Shown here in pieces: positions 25,249 through 34,457 of a DNA stretch of 50,141 nucleotides (position 1 is its first letter; each line of letters opens with the position of its first letter). Origin of the DNA: UBA9554 sp038205135 (GTDB lineage Bacteria; Pseudomonadota; Alphaproteobacteria; Rhodobacterales; Rhodobacteraceae); the NCBI GenBank assembly GCA_038205135.1, contig JBBRCF010000009.1, forward strand, positions 1 to 50,141. The letters are read 5' to 3'. The position numbers and the translations under genes are program-made. The notes under the pieces are model-generated. The model saw only the letters and a list, made by a program, of their open reading frames with translations, did not search any database and was not told the DNA's origin.

Positions 25249-26436
25249 CTACCCTTCCAGCAGCCGCGCAATTACGGCGTTCAGAACCAGTCGACCTTGT
25301 GGCGTGGTTCGGACGCGGTTGGGCGCGGTAGTGATCATGTCAAGATCTACAAGATAGGCCACGGAAGCACCGGACAAGGGGGCGCCGCGAATTTGGGCAT
25401 ACCGCCCCGGATCGACGCCTTCGGTCAGGCGCAGGCCCATCAACAGGAATTCTGATGCGGCATCCTCGGGTGTCAGGGCATCCCGCAGGATGTCGCCCGA
25501 CCCGGACTCGGCGCGCATCAACCAATCCCCCGGCGCGCGCGCGGCTTCTGTGGCGTGACGAAGGCCGCCGAGCGTCAGGCGGCCATGTGCGCCGGGACCA
25601 ATCCCGACATAATCGCCATAGCGCCAATAGACCCGATTGTGGCGCGACTGCGCGCTATCACGAGCGTGGTTTGATACTTCATAAGCCGGCATGCCGGCGG
25701 CATCGCAGACCGATTGTGTCACGTGAAACATTTCGGTTGCCGAATCTTCGTGTGGCAAGCCGCGCAGCTTTCCGGCCTTGTAGCGGTCACCAAAGGCGGT
25801 GCCGTCCTCGATGGTCAGTTGGTACAGCGACAGGTGATCGACGGCCATCGTCAGGGCCTCGTTCAGCTCTGCGCGCCAATCCTCGGGCGTCTGGTCTTGG
25901 CGGGCATAGATCAGGTCAAAACTGACGCGGTCAAACGTGGTCCGCGCGATGTCAAACGCGGCGCGCGCTTCCTTCACCGAATGGACACGACCAAGCCGGG
26001 CCAGATCGCGATCGTTCAATGCCTGTATACCCATCGAAATGCGGTTGACGCCGCCTTGGGCATAGGCGCGGAACCGGCCAGCCTCGACCGATCCGGGGTT
26101 TGCCTCCAGCGTCACCTCAAGATCATTCGCGACGGGCCAGTGATGCCGGATCCGCGCGATGATTTCGGCGACCACGTCCGGATCCATGAGCGATGGCGTG
26201 CCACCCCCAAAAAAGATCGAGGTCAACACGCGGCCTGGCACCAGCGCGGCGTGGCGGTCAATTTCGGACAGGTACGCGCGCAGCCAGCGGTTCTGGTCAA
26301 TGTGGCGTGCGACATGGCTGTTGAAATCGCAGTACGGGCATTTGGCCGCGCAGAACGGCCAATGGACATAGATGGCAAAACCGCCCGATGCCCAATCCTC
26401 AGCCAAAACAGCCCTGCACGAATTTGGCAAAGGCAT
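25249..26436 (-). CDS. hemW: HemW, radical SAM heme chaperone (coproporphyrinogen III oxidase-like)
   Basis: A 395-residue radical S-adenosylmethionine protein. The iron-sulfur motif CAAKCPYC uses Cys29, Cys33 and Cys36, preceded by IYVHWPF. FFGGGTPSLM, LEANPGSVE and RISMGIQALND follow the fold. HemW proteins bind and transfer heme, whereas true HemN oxidises coproporphyrinogen; this call follows the HemW-type CPYCDF and the rph-rdgB-hemW gene order. The ATG at 26436 overlaps rdgB by 38 nt. A TTG at 26406, with AGGG 5 nt before it, is an equally plausible start. A parS-like site lies within the gene. Confidence 0.92.
   Translation of the reverse strand: MPLPNSCRAVLAEDWASGGFAIYVHWPFCAAKCPYCDFNSHVARHIDQNRWLRAYLSEIDRHAALVPGRVLTSIFFGGGTPSLMDPDVVAEIIARIRHHWPVANDLEVTLEANPGSVEAGRFRAYAQGGVNRISMGIQALNDRDLARLGRVHSVKEARAAFDIARTTFDRVSFDLIYARQDQTPEDWRAELNEALTMAVDHLSLYQLTIEDGTAFGDRYKAGKLRGLPHEDSATEMFHVTQSVCDAAGMPAYEVSNHARDSAQSRHNRVYWRYGDYVGIGPGAHGRLTLGGLRHATEAARAPGDWLMRAESGSGDILRDALTPEDAASEFLLMGLRLTEGVDPGRYAQIRGAPLSGASVAYLVDLDMITTAPNRVRTTPQGRLVLNAVIARLLEG
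25715..25730. promoter_or_regulatory. parS: parS-like site inside hemW
   Basis: TGTGTCACGTGAAACA differs from the perfect parS palindrome at one position (T to G at position 4) and keeps the central CACGTG. It is about 7.8 kb from the putative origin and 3.1 kb from the perfect site. Confidence 0.6.
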
Positions 26437-27010
26437 CGGCGCGATGGCTGATCAGGTTTTTCTGCCAGCGGTCCATTTCGGCAAAGGTCAGGTCATGGCC
26501 GTCCGGCTGAAACACCGGATCATAGCCATGGCCCTGATCGCCGCGCATCGGCCAGACAAATCGCCCCACCATCGTGCCAGCAAAAACCGCATCGGTACCG
26601 TCGGGCCAGGCCAGTACCAGCGTGCAGCAGAACTGCGCCGCCCAAGGCTGTGGCGTGCCCGTGGCAATCAACGCATCATGCGCGCGCGTCATGGCCAACA
26701 CAAAGTCGCGACCAGACCCTGTTTCAGCCCAATCTGCGGTATACACGCCCGGCGCGCCACCCAAGGCGTCAATGGCGATGCCACTGTCATCCGCCAACGC
26801 GGGCAAACCGGCGGACTGCGACGCGGCGTGCGCCTTGATCCGTGCGTTTTCGACGAAAGTGGTCCCGGTTTCTACCGGTTCAGGCAGGCCCAGTTCGGCG
26901 GCACCCACCACGGACACGGCATAAGGAGCCAGCAGATGCGCCATCTCTTCCAGCTTGCCCTGGTTATGCGTCGCGATCAGCAGGCGATCGCTGGAAAATT
27001 TGCGCCCCAT
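26399..27010 (-). CDS. rdgB: RdgB/HAM1 non-canonical purine NTP pyrophosphatase
   Basis: A 203-residue ITPase-fold enzyme that removes dITP, ITP and XTP from the nucleotide pool. The N-terminal THNQGKLEEM binds phosphate, ALADDSGIAIDALGGAPGVY holds the metal-binding acidic pair, and GYDPVFQPDG and SHRADAFAKF close the active site. It lies 5 nt after rph and overlaps hemW, forming part of the rph-rdgB-hemW-ybaN operon. Confidence 0.97.
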   Translation of the reverse strand: MGRKFSSDRLLIATHNQGKLEEMAHLLAPYAVSVVGAAELGLPEPVETGTTFVENARIKAHAASQSAGLPALADDSGIAIDALGGAPGVYTADWAETGSGRDFVLAMTRAHDALIATGTPQPWAAQFCCTLVLAWPDGTDAVFAGTMVGRFVWPMRGDQGHGYDPVFQPDGHDLTFAEMDRWQKNLISHRADAFAKFVQGCFG

Positions 27011-27015
27011 CGTTT

Positions 27016-27729
27016 TTACTGAACCGCCGCCATCTGCATTGCGACCAGTTCAGCCACGCCCTTGTCAGCAAGCGTCATCAATGCATCCATCTGGGCGCGG
27101 GTAAAGGTGGACCCTTCGGCAGACATCTGCACCTCGACCAGTGCACCGTTGCCGAGCATGACGAAATTGCCATCTACGCCGGCTTCGCTGTCTTCGGGAT
27201 AGTCCAGGTCCAGCATCGGCTGCCCGGCATAGATGCCGCAAGACACCGCAGCGACCGGGTTTTCCAGTGGGTTAGACACGATTGCACCCGCTCGCATCAG
27301 CTTGTCCACCGCGATCTTCAGTGCGACCCAACCGCCGGTGATCGACGCGCAACGTGTGCCGCCATCGGCCTGCAACACGTCGCAGTCGATGGTGATCTGG
27401 CGTTCGCCCAAGGCCACGCGGTCAACGCCGGCACGCAGGCTGCGCCCAATCAGGCGCTGAATTTCCACGGTGCGCCCGCCCTGTTTGCCCTTTGCGGCCT
27501 CACGCGGCATGCGCGATGTGGTGGACCGCGGCAGCATGCCATATTCGGCCGTCACCCAGCCCAGGCCGGTGCCTTTGACGAAAGGCGGCACACGCTCTTC
27601 CAGCGTGGCAGTGCATAGCACATGGGTATCGCCGACCTTGATCAGGCAGGACCCTTCGGCATGCTTTACCACCCCGGTTTCGATTGATATCGGGCGCATT
27701 TCGCTTAGCTGTCGTCCAGAGGGGCGCAT
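27016..27729 (-). CDS. rph: Ribonuclease PH
   Basis: A 237-residue phosphorolytic 3'-5' exoribonuclease that trims the ends of tRNA precursors using phosphate. The start MRPSGRQLSEMRPISIETG, the core RMPREAAKGKQGGRTVEIQR and RSLRAGVDRVALGERQITID, and DADGGTR-like LQADGGTRCASITG are characteristic. Two ATG codons in tandem (27732 and 27729) are available; the second has better spacing from AAGGA. It leads the minus-strand operon and is divergent from hrcA. Confidence 0.97.
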   Translation of the reverse strand: MRPSGRQLSEMRPISIETGVVKHAEGSCLIKVGDTHVLCTATLEERVPPFVKGTGLGWVTAEYGMLPRSTTSRMPREAAKGKQGGRTVEIQRLIGRSLRAGVDRVALGERQITIDCDVLQADGGTRCASITGGWVALKIAVDKLMRAGAIVSNPLENPVAAVSCGIYAGQPMLDLDYPEDSEAGVDGNFVMLGNGALVEVQMSAEGSTFTRAQMDALMTLADKGVAELVAMQMAAVQ

Positions 27730-27803
27730 CATGGGTTCCTTTTCGATCTGGCCCCCGGATACAGGCGCGCGGGTATTGCGCGCAAGCCTGATCCACAGTG
27801 TGA

Positions 27804-27832
27804 TTGACGTTGGCCGGGCATGACATTCTAAT
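27804..27832 (+). promoter_or_regulatory. Promoter of hrcA-grpE
   Basis: TTGACG (27804-27809), 17-nt spacer and TCTAAT (27827-27832) form a good sigma-70 promoter, with a start predicted near 27839. No CIRCE inverted repeat (TTAGCACTC-N9-GAGTGCTAA) is seen here. Confidence 0.65.
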
Positions 27833-27857
27833 GCCTGATCGTAACAAGGGGCGTGCG

Positions 27858-28928
27858 ATGAAAGAAGGCGCGACCATTCTGCAAGAGATGAACGACCGGT
27901 CACGCGAGGTGTTTCGCCGCGTGGTCGAAAGCTATCTGCTATCAGGCGATCCGGTCGGCAGCCGGACCCTGACGCACAGCCTGACGGAAAAGGTCAGCGC
28001 GGCAACGATTCGCAACGTGATGCAGGACCTTGAATATCTGGGGCTGCTGGGGTCGCCGCATATCAGCGCTGGTCGGGTGCCGACGCAACTGGGGCTGCGG
28101 CTGTTTGTCGATGCACTGCTGGAGGTTGCGCCGCCGGACGCCGAAGACCGAGCCCGGATCGACGAAACGCTGGGGTCCAACGCAACGGATGTGGGCGGAT
28201 TGCTGGATCGGGTTGGCGCAGCTCTGTCAGGCGTGACGCGCGGTGCGTCGCTGGTGCTGACGCCGAAACACGAAGCCGCGATCCGGCACGTCGAATTTGT
28301 GTCGTTGTCGGCCGATCGTGCGCTGGTCGTGCTGGTGTTCGCTGACGGGCATGTGGAGAATCGCCTGTTCACCCCGCCGCTTGGGCAAACACCATCGTCG
28401 ATGCGCGAGGCGGCGAATTTTCTGAACGCGATTGTTGAAGGCAAGACGCTGTCGGAGTTGCGCGTGTCGATGCGGGCGGAAATCGCGCGGCGGCGGCAGG
28501 AAATCGACGTTTTGGCGCAAGATATGGTCGAATCCGGTCTGGCAGTCTGGCAGAACGAAGGCGACCGGCATGAACGGCTGATCGTGCGTGGCCGGTCCAA
28601 TCTGCTGGGTCCCGAGGTACCGCCCGAGGATCTGGACCGCATTCGCACGCTGTTTGATGATCTGGAGCGGAAACGTGACATTGCCGAATTTCTGGAACTG
28701 ACCGATCAGGGCGACGGCGTGCGTATTTTCATCGGGTCAGAGAACAAACTTTTCTCACTTTCGGGTTCCTCTCTGGTGGTTTCTCCATATATGAACGCTG
28801 ACCGTAAGATCATCGGCGCCATTGGCGTGATCGGACCGACTCGGCTGAACTATGGCCGGATCGTTCCCATTGTGGACTACACCGCGCAACTGGTGGGGCG
28901 GATGATTTCGGACCGCAGCGAAAGGTAA
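27858..28928 (+). CDS. hrcA: HrcA, heat-inducible transcription repressor
   Basis: A 356-residue repressor that binds CIRCE operators upstream of groESL/dnaK-type genes. The N-terminal winged helix spans NDRSREVFRRVVESYLLSGD and GSRTLTHSLTEKVSAATIRN, with LGLLGSPHISAGRVPTQLG after it. The GAF-like core and C-terminus (KIIGAIGVIGPTRLNYGRI) are normal. The ATG at 27858 is chosen because AAGGGG lies 6 nt upstream and because an alternative ATG at 27831 overlaps the predicted -10 element. grpE follows after 5 nt. Confidence 0.96.
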   Translation: MKEGATILQEMNDRSREVFRRVVESYLLSGDPVGSRTLTHSLTEKVSAATIRNVMQDLEYLGLLGSPHISAGRVPTQLGLRLFVDALLEVAPPDAEDRARIDETLGSNATDVGGLLDRVGAALSGVTRGASLVLTPKHEAAIRHVEFVSLSADRALVVLVFADGHVENRLFTPPLGQTPSSMREAANFLNAIVEGKTLSELRVSMRAEIARRRQEIDVLAQDMVESGLAVWQNEGDRHERLIVRGRSNLLGPEVPPEDLDRIRTLFDDLERKRDIAEFLELTDQGDGVRIFIGSENKLFSLSGSSLVVSPYMNADRKIIGAIGVIGPTRLNYGRIVPIVDYTAQLVGRMISDRSER

Positions 28929-28933
28929 AGAGC

Positions 28934-29500
28934 ATGGCCAGAAACGATCCGGAAAAGGATTTCCTTGATAGCCTGGCAGAGGCCGAGGCCGAGGAATACG
29001 CAGTATTGGATGAGGAAATCGACGCGACAGAAGCCGCAGTCGATGCCTTGCGTGCCGAGCGCAACGAGATGCGCGACAAGTGGCTGCGTGCCTTGGCGGA
29101 TGCTGAAAACAGCCGCAAGCGCGCCGAAAAAGACCGCAAAGAGGCCGAAAATTACGGAGGCGCGCGGCTGTCACGCGACATGTTGCCGGTCTACGACAAC
29201 CTGAAGCGCGCGCTGGAAGCCGCTACCGACGAGCAGCGCGCGACGTTCGGCCCGCTGCTGGAAGGCGTGGAATTGACGATGAGGGAATTGCTGCACATCT
29301 TTGGCAAGCACGGGATGACCCGGATCGCGCCGCAGATCGGTGATGCGTTCGACCCGCAGCTGCATCAGGCGATGTTCGAGGCCCCGGTGCCGGGGACCCG
29401 CGCGGGCGACATCATTCAGGTGTCCACCGAGGGGTTCCTGCTGCATGATCGGTTGTTGCGCCCGGCGCAGGTCGGCGTGTCGTCGACGCCCAAAAGCTGA
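28934..29500 (+). CDS. grpE: GrpE, DnaK nucleotide exchange factor
   Basis: A 188-residue GrpE that releases ADP from DnaK. A long N-terminal coiled coil (about residues 15-75, rich in Glu/Ala/Arg) is followed by RDMLPVYDNLKRALEAA and the beta-domain with GDAFDPQLHQAMFEAPVPGT and GDIIQVSTEGFLLHDRLLRPAQV. It is co-transcribed with hrcA. Its TGA abuts, with no spacer, the stop of convergent mutS (TGATCA at 29498-29503). Confidence 0.97.
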   Translation: MARNDPEKDFLDSLAEAEAEEYAVLDEEIDATEAAVDALRAERNEMRDKWLRALADAENSRKRAEKDRKEAENYGGARLSRDMLPVYDNLKRALEAATDEQRATFGPLLEGVELTMRELLHIFGKHGMTRIAPQIGDAFDPQLHQAMFEAPVPGTRAGDIIQVSTEGFLLHDRLLRPAQVGVSSTPKS

Positions 29501-32119
29501 TCAGTCCAGCAGTTTGCGCAGGTCATACAGCGCCTGCAGCGCGTCACGCGGGGTCAGTTCGTCGGGGTTCAGGTCCCGCAGGCGTGATTCGATCTGGTTG
29601 ATCTGCGGTGCCGGCGCTGACTTTTGCGGCGGGGCGGCGGCGAACAGCGGCAGGTCATTGATGATCGTGGCGCGTTTGCCTTCGCGTTCGCCTTTTTCCA
29701 GCGCCTGCAACACGGTGCGAGCACGGGCAATGACCGTGTCGGGCAGGCCGGCAAGGCGGGCCACCTGCACGCCATAGCTGCGGTCGGCGGCGCCTTTGCG
29801 CACCTCATGCAAAAAGATGATATCGCCGTCATGTTCGCGCACCGAGACAGTAGCGTTGGCGACTCGGGGCAGTTTTCCGGCCAGTGCGGTCATTTCATGG
29901 TAATGCGTCGCGAACAGCGCGCGGCAGCGGTTCTGGTCATGCAGGTGTTCCAGCGTCGCCCAGGCGATCGACAGCCCGTCATAAGTGGCGGTGCCGCGCC
30001 CGATTTCATCAAGAATGACCAACGCGCGATCCTCGGCCTGGTTCAGAATCGCGGCGGTTTCGACCATTTCGACCATAAAGGTGGACCGCCCGCGCGCCAG
30101 ATCGTCACTGGCGCCCACGCGGCTGAACAGTTGGCGCACGATGCCAAGATGGGCGGCATCGGCCGGCACGTGGCTGCCCATCTGCGCCAGCACGGCAATC
30201 AGCGCGGTCTGCCGCAGAAAGGTGGATTTGCCCGCCATGTTCGGCCCGGTCAGCAGCCAGATATCGGTGCCTTCGCCCAGTGACGTGTCGTTTGCGACAA
30301 AGCTTTGGCCCTGACGGCGCAGCGCCTGTTCGACCACCGGATGGCGCCCGCCGGTGATGACCAGCGCGCGGGAACTGTCCACGCGGGGGCGCACCCAGGC
30401 TTCGCCGCGCGACAGGTCGGCAAGGCCGGCGGCTACGTCGATTTCTGCCAGCGCCCGGGCGGCGGCACTGATGCGGGGGGCGTCAACTAGAATAGCGCTT
30501 TTCAGGCCATCATAGAGCCGCTTTTCAATCTCCAGAGCTCGCCCGCCGGCATTCAGAATCCGGGTTTCCAGTTCCGACAGGTCCGGCGTGGTGAACCTCA
30601 ACTGGTTCGCCGTGGTTTGACGGTGTCGGTATTTGTCGTTCAGGGGTGGCGTTAGCAGCTTTTCGGCATGGATCGATGTGATCTCGATGAAATAGCCCAG
30701 CACGTTGTTATGCTTGATCTTTAACGATGCGATGCCGGTGTCCTGCACATAGTCCGCCTGCATCCGGCCGATAACGCCACGGCCTTCGTCGCGTAGCCGC
30801 CGCATGTCGTCCAGTTCCGCGTCATGGCCCATTGCGATGAAACCGCCGTCGCGGGTCAACAGCGGCGGCTCTGCGACCAGCGCGGCGTCCAGCAGCGCGA
30901 TCAGCGCGGCGTGCCCGGTCAGATCGCGCGCTGCGTCGGACAGCACAACGGGAAGATCGTGCAGCAGGCCTGCAATGTGCATCGCCTGCGTCAGACCCGC
31001 GCGCACGGCGGTCAGGTCGCGCGGACCGCCGCGATCCAGCGCCAGCCGCGAAAGCGCGCGATCCAAATCGGGAACCCGTCGCAAGGCCTCGCGCAGATCG
31101 GTGGTCAATCGAGACTGTTCCAGCAGAAAATCTACCGCATCCAGTCGCGCAGCAACCGCGTTGGCATCGGTCAGCGGCGCGGAGACGCGGCGCTCCAGCA
31201 GCCGGGCACCGCCGGCGGTCACAGTGCGGTCGATGGCCGCCAACAGCGACCCGGCGCGGCCGCCCGACATGGCATGGGTCAATTCCAGATTGCGCCGGGT
31301 CGCGGCGTCGATAAGCATCGTGCCCCCTGCCGCCTCGCGCAACGGCGGGCGCAACAGCGGCAGACGACCGCGCTGCGTCAGATCAAGGTAATCGACGATG
31401 CCGCCCATGGCCGCGACCTCGGCCCGGGTGAACGCGCCAAAAGGGTCCAGGGATGCGACGCCGAAAAGCGCACACAGCCGCCTTTCACCCCCCACGGAAT
31501 CAAACGACCCGCGCGCCAGCGGTGTCAGCGCGCAACCCGTTTCTGCGATGACCGGGCCAAAATCGGCCTCGATCGTGTCGCTTATCACCACTTCGGCTGG
31601 CCGCAGCCGCGCCAGCTCCGGCCCCAGCCGCGCGGGCGGCATCGGCATGACATGGAACGCGCCGGTCGAGATATCGACCCACGCCAGCGCGCCTTCGTCA
31701 CGGACCAGCGCGAAGCCGGCAAGATAATTGTGCCGCCGCGCCTCCAGCAGCGAATCCTCGGTCAGGGTGCCGGGGGTGACCAGACGCACCACATCGCGTT
31801 TCAACACGGATTTCGACCCGCGTTTTTTGGCTTCGGCGGGGTCTTCCAGCTGTTCGGCGATGGCAACGCGAAACCCCTTGCGGATCAGGGTCAGCAGATA
31901 GCCTTCGGCGGCGTGGACCGGCACACCGCACATCGGGATATCCGCGCCCTGATGAAACCCGCGTTTGGTCAAAGCGATGTCCAGCGCGGCAGCCGCAGCA
32001 ACCGCGTCGTCAAAGAACATCTCGTAGAAATCACCCATGCGGTAGAACAGCAGCGCGCCGGGGTTCTGCGCCTTGATGTCCAGATATTGCGCCATCATCG
32101 GCGTGGCGGTGTCGGTCAC
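29501..32119 (-). CDS. mutS: MutS, DNA mismatch recognition ATPase
   Basis: An 872-residue MutS. The mismatch-reading Phe-x-Glu lies in LLFYRMGDFYEMFFDDAV near the N-terminus. The ABC ATPase has Walker A GPNMAGKST at residues 625-633, a signature-like STFMVEMVETAAIL, Walker B VILDEIGRGTATYDGLS, and ATHYHEMTAL. The GTG at 32119 (TDTATPMMAQYLD) is chosen because GGGGGA lies 6 nt upstream; ATG codons at 32098 and 32095 are alternatives. Upstream in-frame codons read into the maeB leader and are not used. It is divergent from maeB and convergent with grpE. Confidence 0.98.
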   Translation of the reverse strand: MTDTATPMMAQYLDIKAQNPGALLFYRMGDFYEMFFDDAVAAAAALDIALTKRGFHQGADIPMCGVPVHAAEGYLLTLIRKGFRVAIAEQLEDPAEAKKRGSKSVLKRDVVRLVTPGTLTEDSLLEARRHNYLAGFALVRDEGALAWVDISTGAFHVMPMPPARLGPELARLRPAEVVISDTIEADFGPVIAETGCALTPLARGSFDSVGGERRLCALFGVASLDPFGAFTRAEVAAMGGIVDYLDLTQRGRLPLLRPPLREAAGGTMLIDAATRRNLELTHAMSGGRAGSLLAAIDRTVTAGGARLLERRVSAPLTDANAVAARLDAVDFLLEQSRLTTDLREALRRVPDLDRALSRLALDRGGPRDLTAVRAGLTQAMHIAGLLHDLPVVLSDAARDLTGHAALIALLDAALVAEPPLLTRDGGFIAMGHDAELDDMRRLRDEGRGVIGRMQADYVQDTGIASLKIKHNNVLGYFIEITSIHAEKLLTPPLNDKYRHRQTTANQLRFTTPDLSELETRILNAGGRALEIEKRLYDGLKSAILVDAPRISAAARALAEIDVAAGLADLSRGEAWVRPRVDSSRALVITGGRHPVVEQALRRQGQSFVANDTSLGEGTDIWLLTGPNMAGKSTFLRQTALIAVLAQMGSHVPADAAHLGIVRQLFSRVGASDDLARGRSTFMVEMVETAAILNQAEDRALVILDEIGRGTATYDGLSIAWATLEHLHDQNRCRALFATHYHEMTALAGKLPRVANATVSVREHDGDIIFLHEVRKGAADRSYGVQVARLAGLPDTVIARARTVLQALEKGEREGKRATIINDLPLFAAAPPQKSAPAPQINQIESRLRDLNPDELTPRDALQALYDLRKLLD

Positions 32120-32192
32120 GTGGTGTCCCCCGGGCTGCGTGCCGGACGTTACAAACCCTGCCCCGGCCGGGAAAGCCGAAAACGCGAAGTCA

Positions 32193-32221
32193 TTGAGCCG
32201 CGCGCGCCGTCCCTGTATGAC
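32193..32221 (+). promoter_or_regulatory. Candidate maeB promoter
   Basis: TTGAGC (32193-32198), 17-nt spacer and TATGAC (32216-32221) resemble a sigma-70 promoter that would start transcription near 32228, just before the AAAGGAGAG ribosome site of maeB. Confidence 0.5.
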
Positions 32222-32245
32222 GCATGGACCTAAAGGAGAGTTCCC

Positions 32246-34453
32246 ATGTCCAGGCCGCGCTTTACCCGCGAAGATGCGTTGCAGTTTCATCTTGAGCCCA
32301 CCCCCGGCAAATGGGAAGTGACGGCGACGGTACCGATGACCACGCAGCGCGACCTGAGCCTGGCGTATTCGCCCGGCGTTGCGGTGCCCTGTCTGGAAAT
32401 CTTCGCGCACCCCGAAACGGCTTATGATTACACCAACAAGGGCAATCTGGGGGCGTTGGCGTCGAAACCGGTGATGGAAGGCAAGGCGGTGCTGTTCAAG
32501 CGGTTCGCCGATGTGAATTCGATCGACATCGAGCTGGACACCGAAGACGCCGATGAAATCATTCAAGCGGTGCGGCTGATGGGGCCGACGTTTGGCGGCA
32601 TCAACCTTGAGGATATCAAGGCGCCGGAGTGTTTCATCATCGAACAGCGGCTGAAGGAAATCATGGACATCCCGGTGTTTCATGATGACCAGCACGGCAC
32701 GGCGGTGATCTGTGCCGCCGGTCTGATCAACGCGTTGTACCTGTCAGGCAAGAAGATCTCAGATGTGAAGATCGTGGTGAACGGTGCGGGCGCGGCGGGG
32801 ATCGCGTGCATCGAACTGCTGAAACGGATGGGGGCCAAGCACGACAACTGCATCCTGTGTGACACCAAGGGCGTGATCTATCAGGGTCGGACCGAGGGCA
32901 TGAACCAGTGGAAATCCGCCCATGCGGCGCTGACCGACTCCCGCAGCCTCGAAGAGGCGATGGTGGGCGCGGACGTGTTTCTGGGTGTGTCGGCCAAAGG
33001 CGCAGTGACGCAGGCGATGGTGGCCGCAATGGCGGATAACCCGGTGATCTTTGCCATGGCGAATCCGGACCCCGAAATCACCCCCGAAGAGGCACATGAG
33101 GTACGCCCCGACGCGATCGTGGCGACCGGGCGTAGCGACTATCCCAATCAGGTCAACAACGTGCTGGGATTCCCCTATCTGTTCCGCGGTGCGCTGGACG
33201 TGCAGGCCCGCGCCATCAACGACGAGATGAAGATCGCATGTGCGCAGGCATTGGCGGCGTTGGCGCGCGAGGATGTGCCCGATGAGGTCGCCATGGCCTA
33301 TGGCAAGAAACTGTCGTTCGGGCGCGATTACATCATCCCGACGCCGTTCGATCCGCGTCTGATCCACCGCATTCCACCTGCCGTGGCGCGGGCCTGCATG
33401 GAAACCGGCGCGGCGCGGCGGCCGATCATCGATATGGATGCCTACGAAGCCTCCCTGAAATCGCGGATGGACCCCACGGCGTCGATCCTGCGCAGTTTGA
33501 ACACGCGCGCCCGGCAGGCACAGGCGCGGATAATCTTTGCCGAAGGCGATGACAGTCGTGTGTTGCGCGCGGCGGTGCAGTACCAGCGGTCCGGTTATGG
33601 CCAGGCCGTCGTTGTGGGCCGCGAGGCCGATGTTCTGGAAAAACTGACGGCCGAAGGGTTGGGCGATGCGTTCCGCGAGTTGGAAATCATCAATGCCGCC
33701 ACCACGCCACATCTGAACACCTACAAGGATTTCCTTTACGGGCGGCTGCAACGCAAAGGATTCGACAGCCACGACATCCATCGGCTGGCGGCTCGGGACC
33801 GGCATGTGTTTTCGGCCCTGATGCTGGCGCACGGCCACGGCGATGGAATGGTCACGGGGGCGACCCGGAAATCGGCCTATGTGCTGGGTCTGATCAACCA
33901 TGTTTTCGATGCCGATGCGGCCCATGGGGTGGCGGGCGTCACGGCCCTGATCCGTGCGGGGCGGATCGTGCTGATCGCCGACACACTGGTGCATGAATGG
34001 CCGGGCGAAGAGGATCTGGCCAATATCGCCGAACGCGCGGCCGGCGTGGCGCGGCATCTGGGACTGGAACCGCGCGTGGCTTTCGTGTCGTTTTCCACCT
34101 TTGGCTATCCGGTGTCCGAACGCGCGCAAAAGATGCATCTGGCACCAGATGTTTTGAAACGGCGCGGGGTGAATTTCGAGTTTGAAGGCGAGATGACGGT
34201 GGATGTCGCGCTGAACCCAAGGGCGCAGGCGAACTATCCGTTCCAGCGCCTGACAGGTCCGGCGAACATCCTCGTGGTGCCCGCGCGGCATTCGGCGTCG
34301 ATTTCGACAAAACTGATGCAGGAAATGGGCGGAGCGACCGTCCTCGGCCCGATTCTGGCCGGGCTGGACAAGCAGATCCAGATTTGTTCATCAGCCTCGA
34401 CGGTCAACGATATCGTCAATATGGCCGTGCTGGCCGCCTGCAAGATCGGCTGA
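32246..34453 (+). CDS. maeB: NADP-type malic enzyme with C-terminal phosphotransacetylase-like domain
   Basis: A 735-residue fused malic enzyme that decarboxylates malate to pyruvate with reduction of NAD(P). The catalytic half (about residues 1-425) contains SLAYSPGVAVPCLEI, TNKGNLGALASKPVMEGKAV, VFHDDQHGTAV and the nucleotide fold VVNGAGAAGIACIELL. The C-terminal half (from about residue 430, RIIFAEGDDSRVLRAAVQYQ, through MVTGATRKSAYVLGLINHV) is a phosphotransacetylase-like domain that binds acetyl-CoA and is thought to be regulatory. This fusion is usual for alphaproteobacterial MaeB. A PfkB kinase follows after 4 nt. Confidence 0.96.
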   Translation: MSRPRFTREDALQFHLEPTPGKWEVTATVPMTTQRDLSLAYSPGVAVPCLEIFAHPETAYDYTNKGNLGALASKPVMEGKAVLFKRFADVNSIDIELDTEDADEIIQAVRLMGPTFGGINLEDIKAPECFIIEQRLKEIMDIPVFHDDQHGTAVICAAGLINALYLSGKKISDVKIVVNGAGAAGIACIELLKRMGAKHDNCILCDTKGVIYQGRTEGMNQWKSAHAALTDSRSLEEAMVGADVFLGVSAKGAVTQAMVAAMADNPVIFAMANPDPEITPEEAHEVRPDAIVATGRSDYPNQVNNVLGFPYLFRGALDVQARAINDEMKIACAQALAALAREDVPDEVAMAYGKKLSFGRDYIIPTPFDPRLIHRIPPAVARACMETGAARRPIIDMDAYEASLKSRMDPTASILRSLNTRARQAQARIIFAEGDDSRVLRAAVQYQRSGYGQAVVVGREADVLEKLTAEGLGDAFRELEIINAATTPHLNTYKDFLYGRLQRKGFDSHDIHRLAARDRHVFSALMLAHGHGDGMVTGATRKSAYVLGLINHVFDADAAHGVAGVTALIRAGRIVLIADTLVHEWPGEEDLANIAERAAGVARHLGLEPRVAFVSFSTFGYPVSERAQKMHLAPDVLKRRGVNFEFEGEMTVDVALNPRAQANYPFQRLTGPANILVVPARHSASISTKLMQEMGGATVLGPILAGLDKQIQICSSASTVNDIVNMAVLAACKIG

Positions 34454-34457
34454 TGTG

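Noticed and set aside
27730..27903. Upstream extension of rph into the hrcA coding region
   Set aside because: The rph homology starts at MRPSGRQL with AAGGA in front; the extension covers the hrcA promoter and first codons.
32120..32695. Upstream extension of mutS to 32695
   Set aside because: It reads through the maeB leader and into its 5' coding region; a GTG at 32119 with GGGGGA upstream begins the MutS homology.
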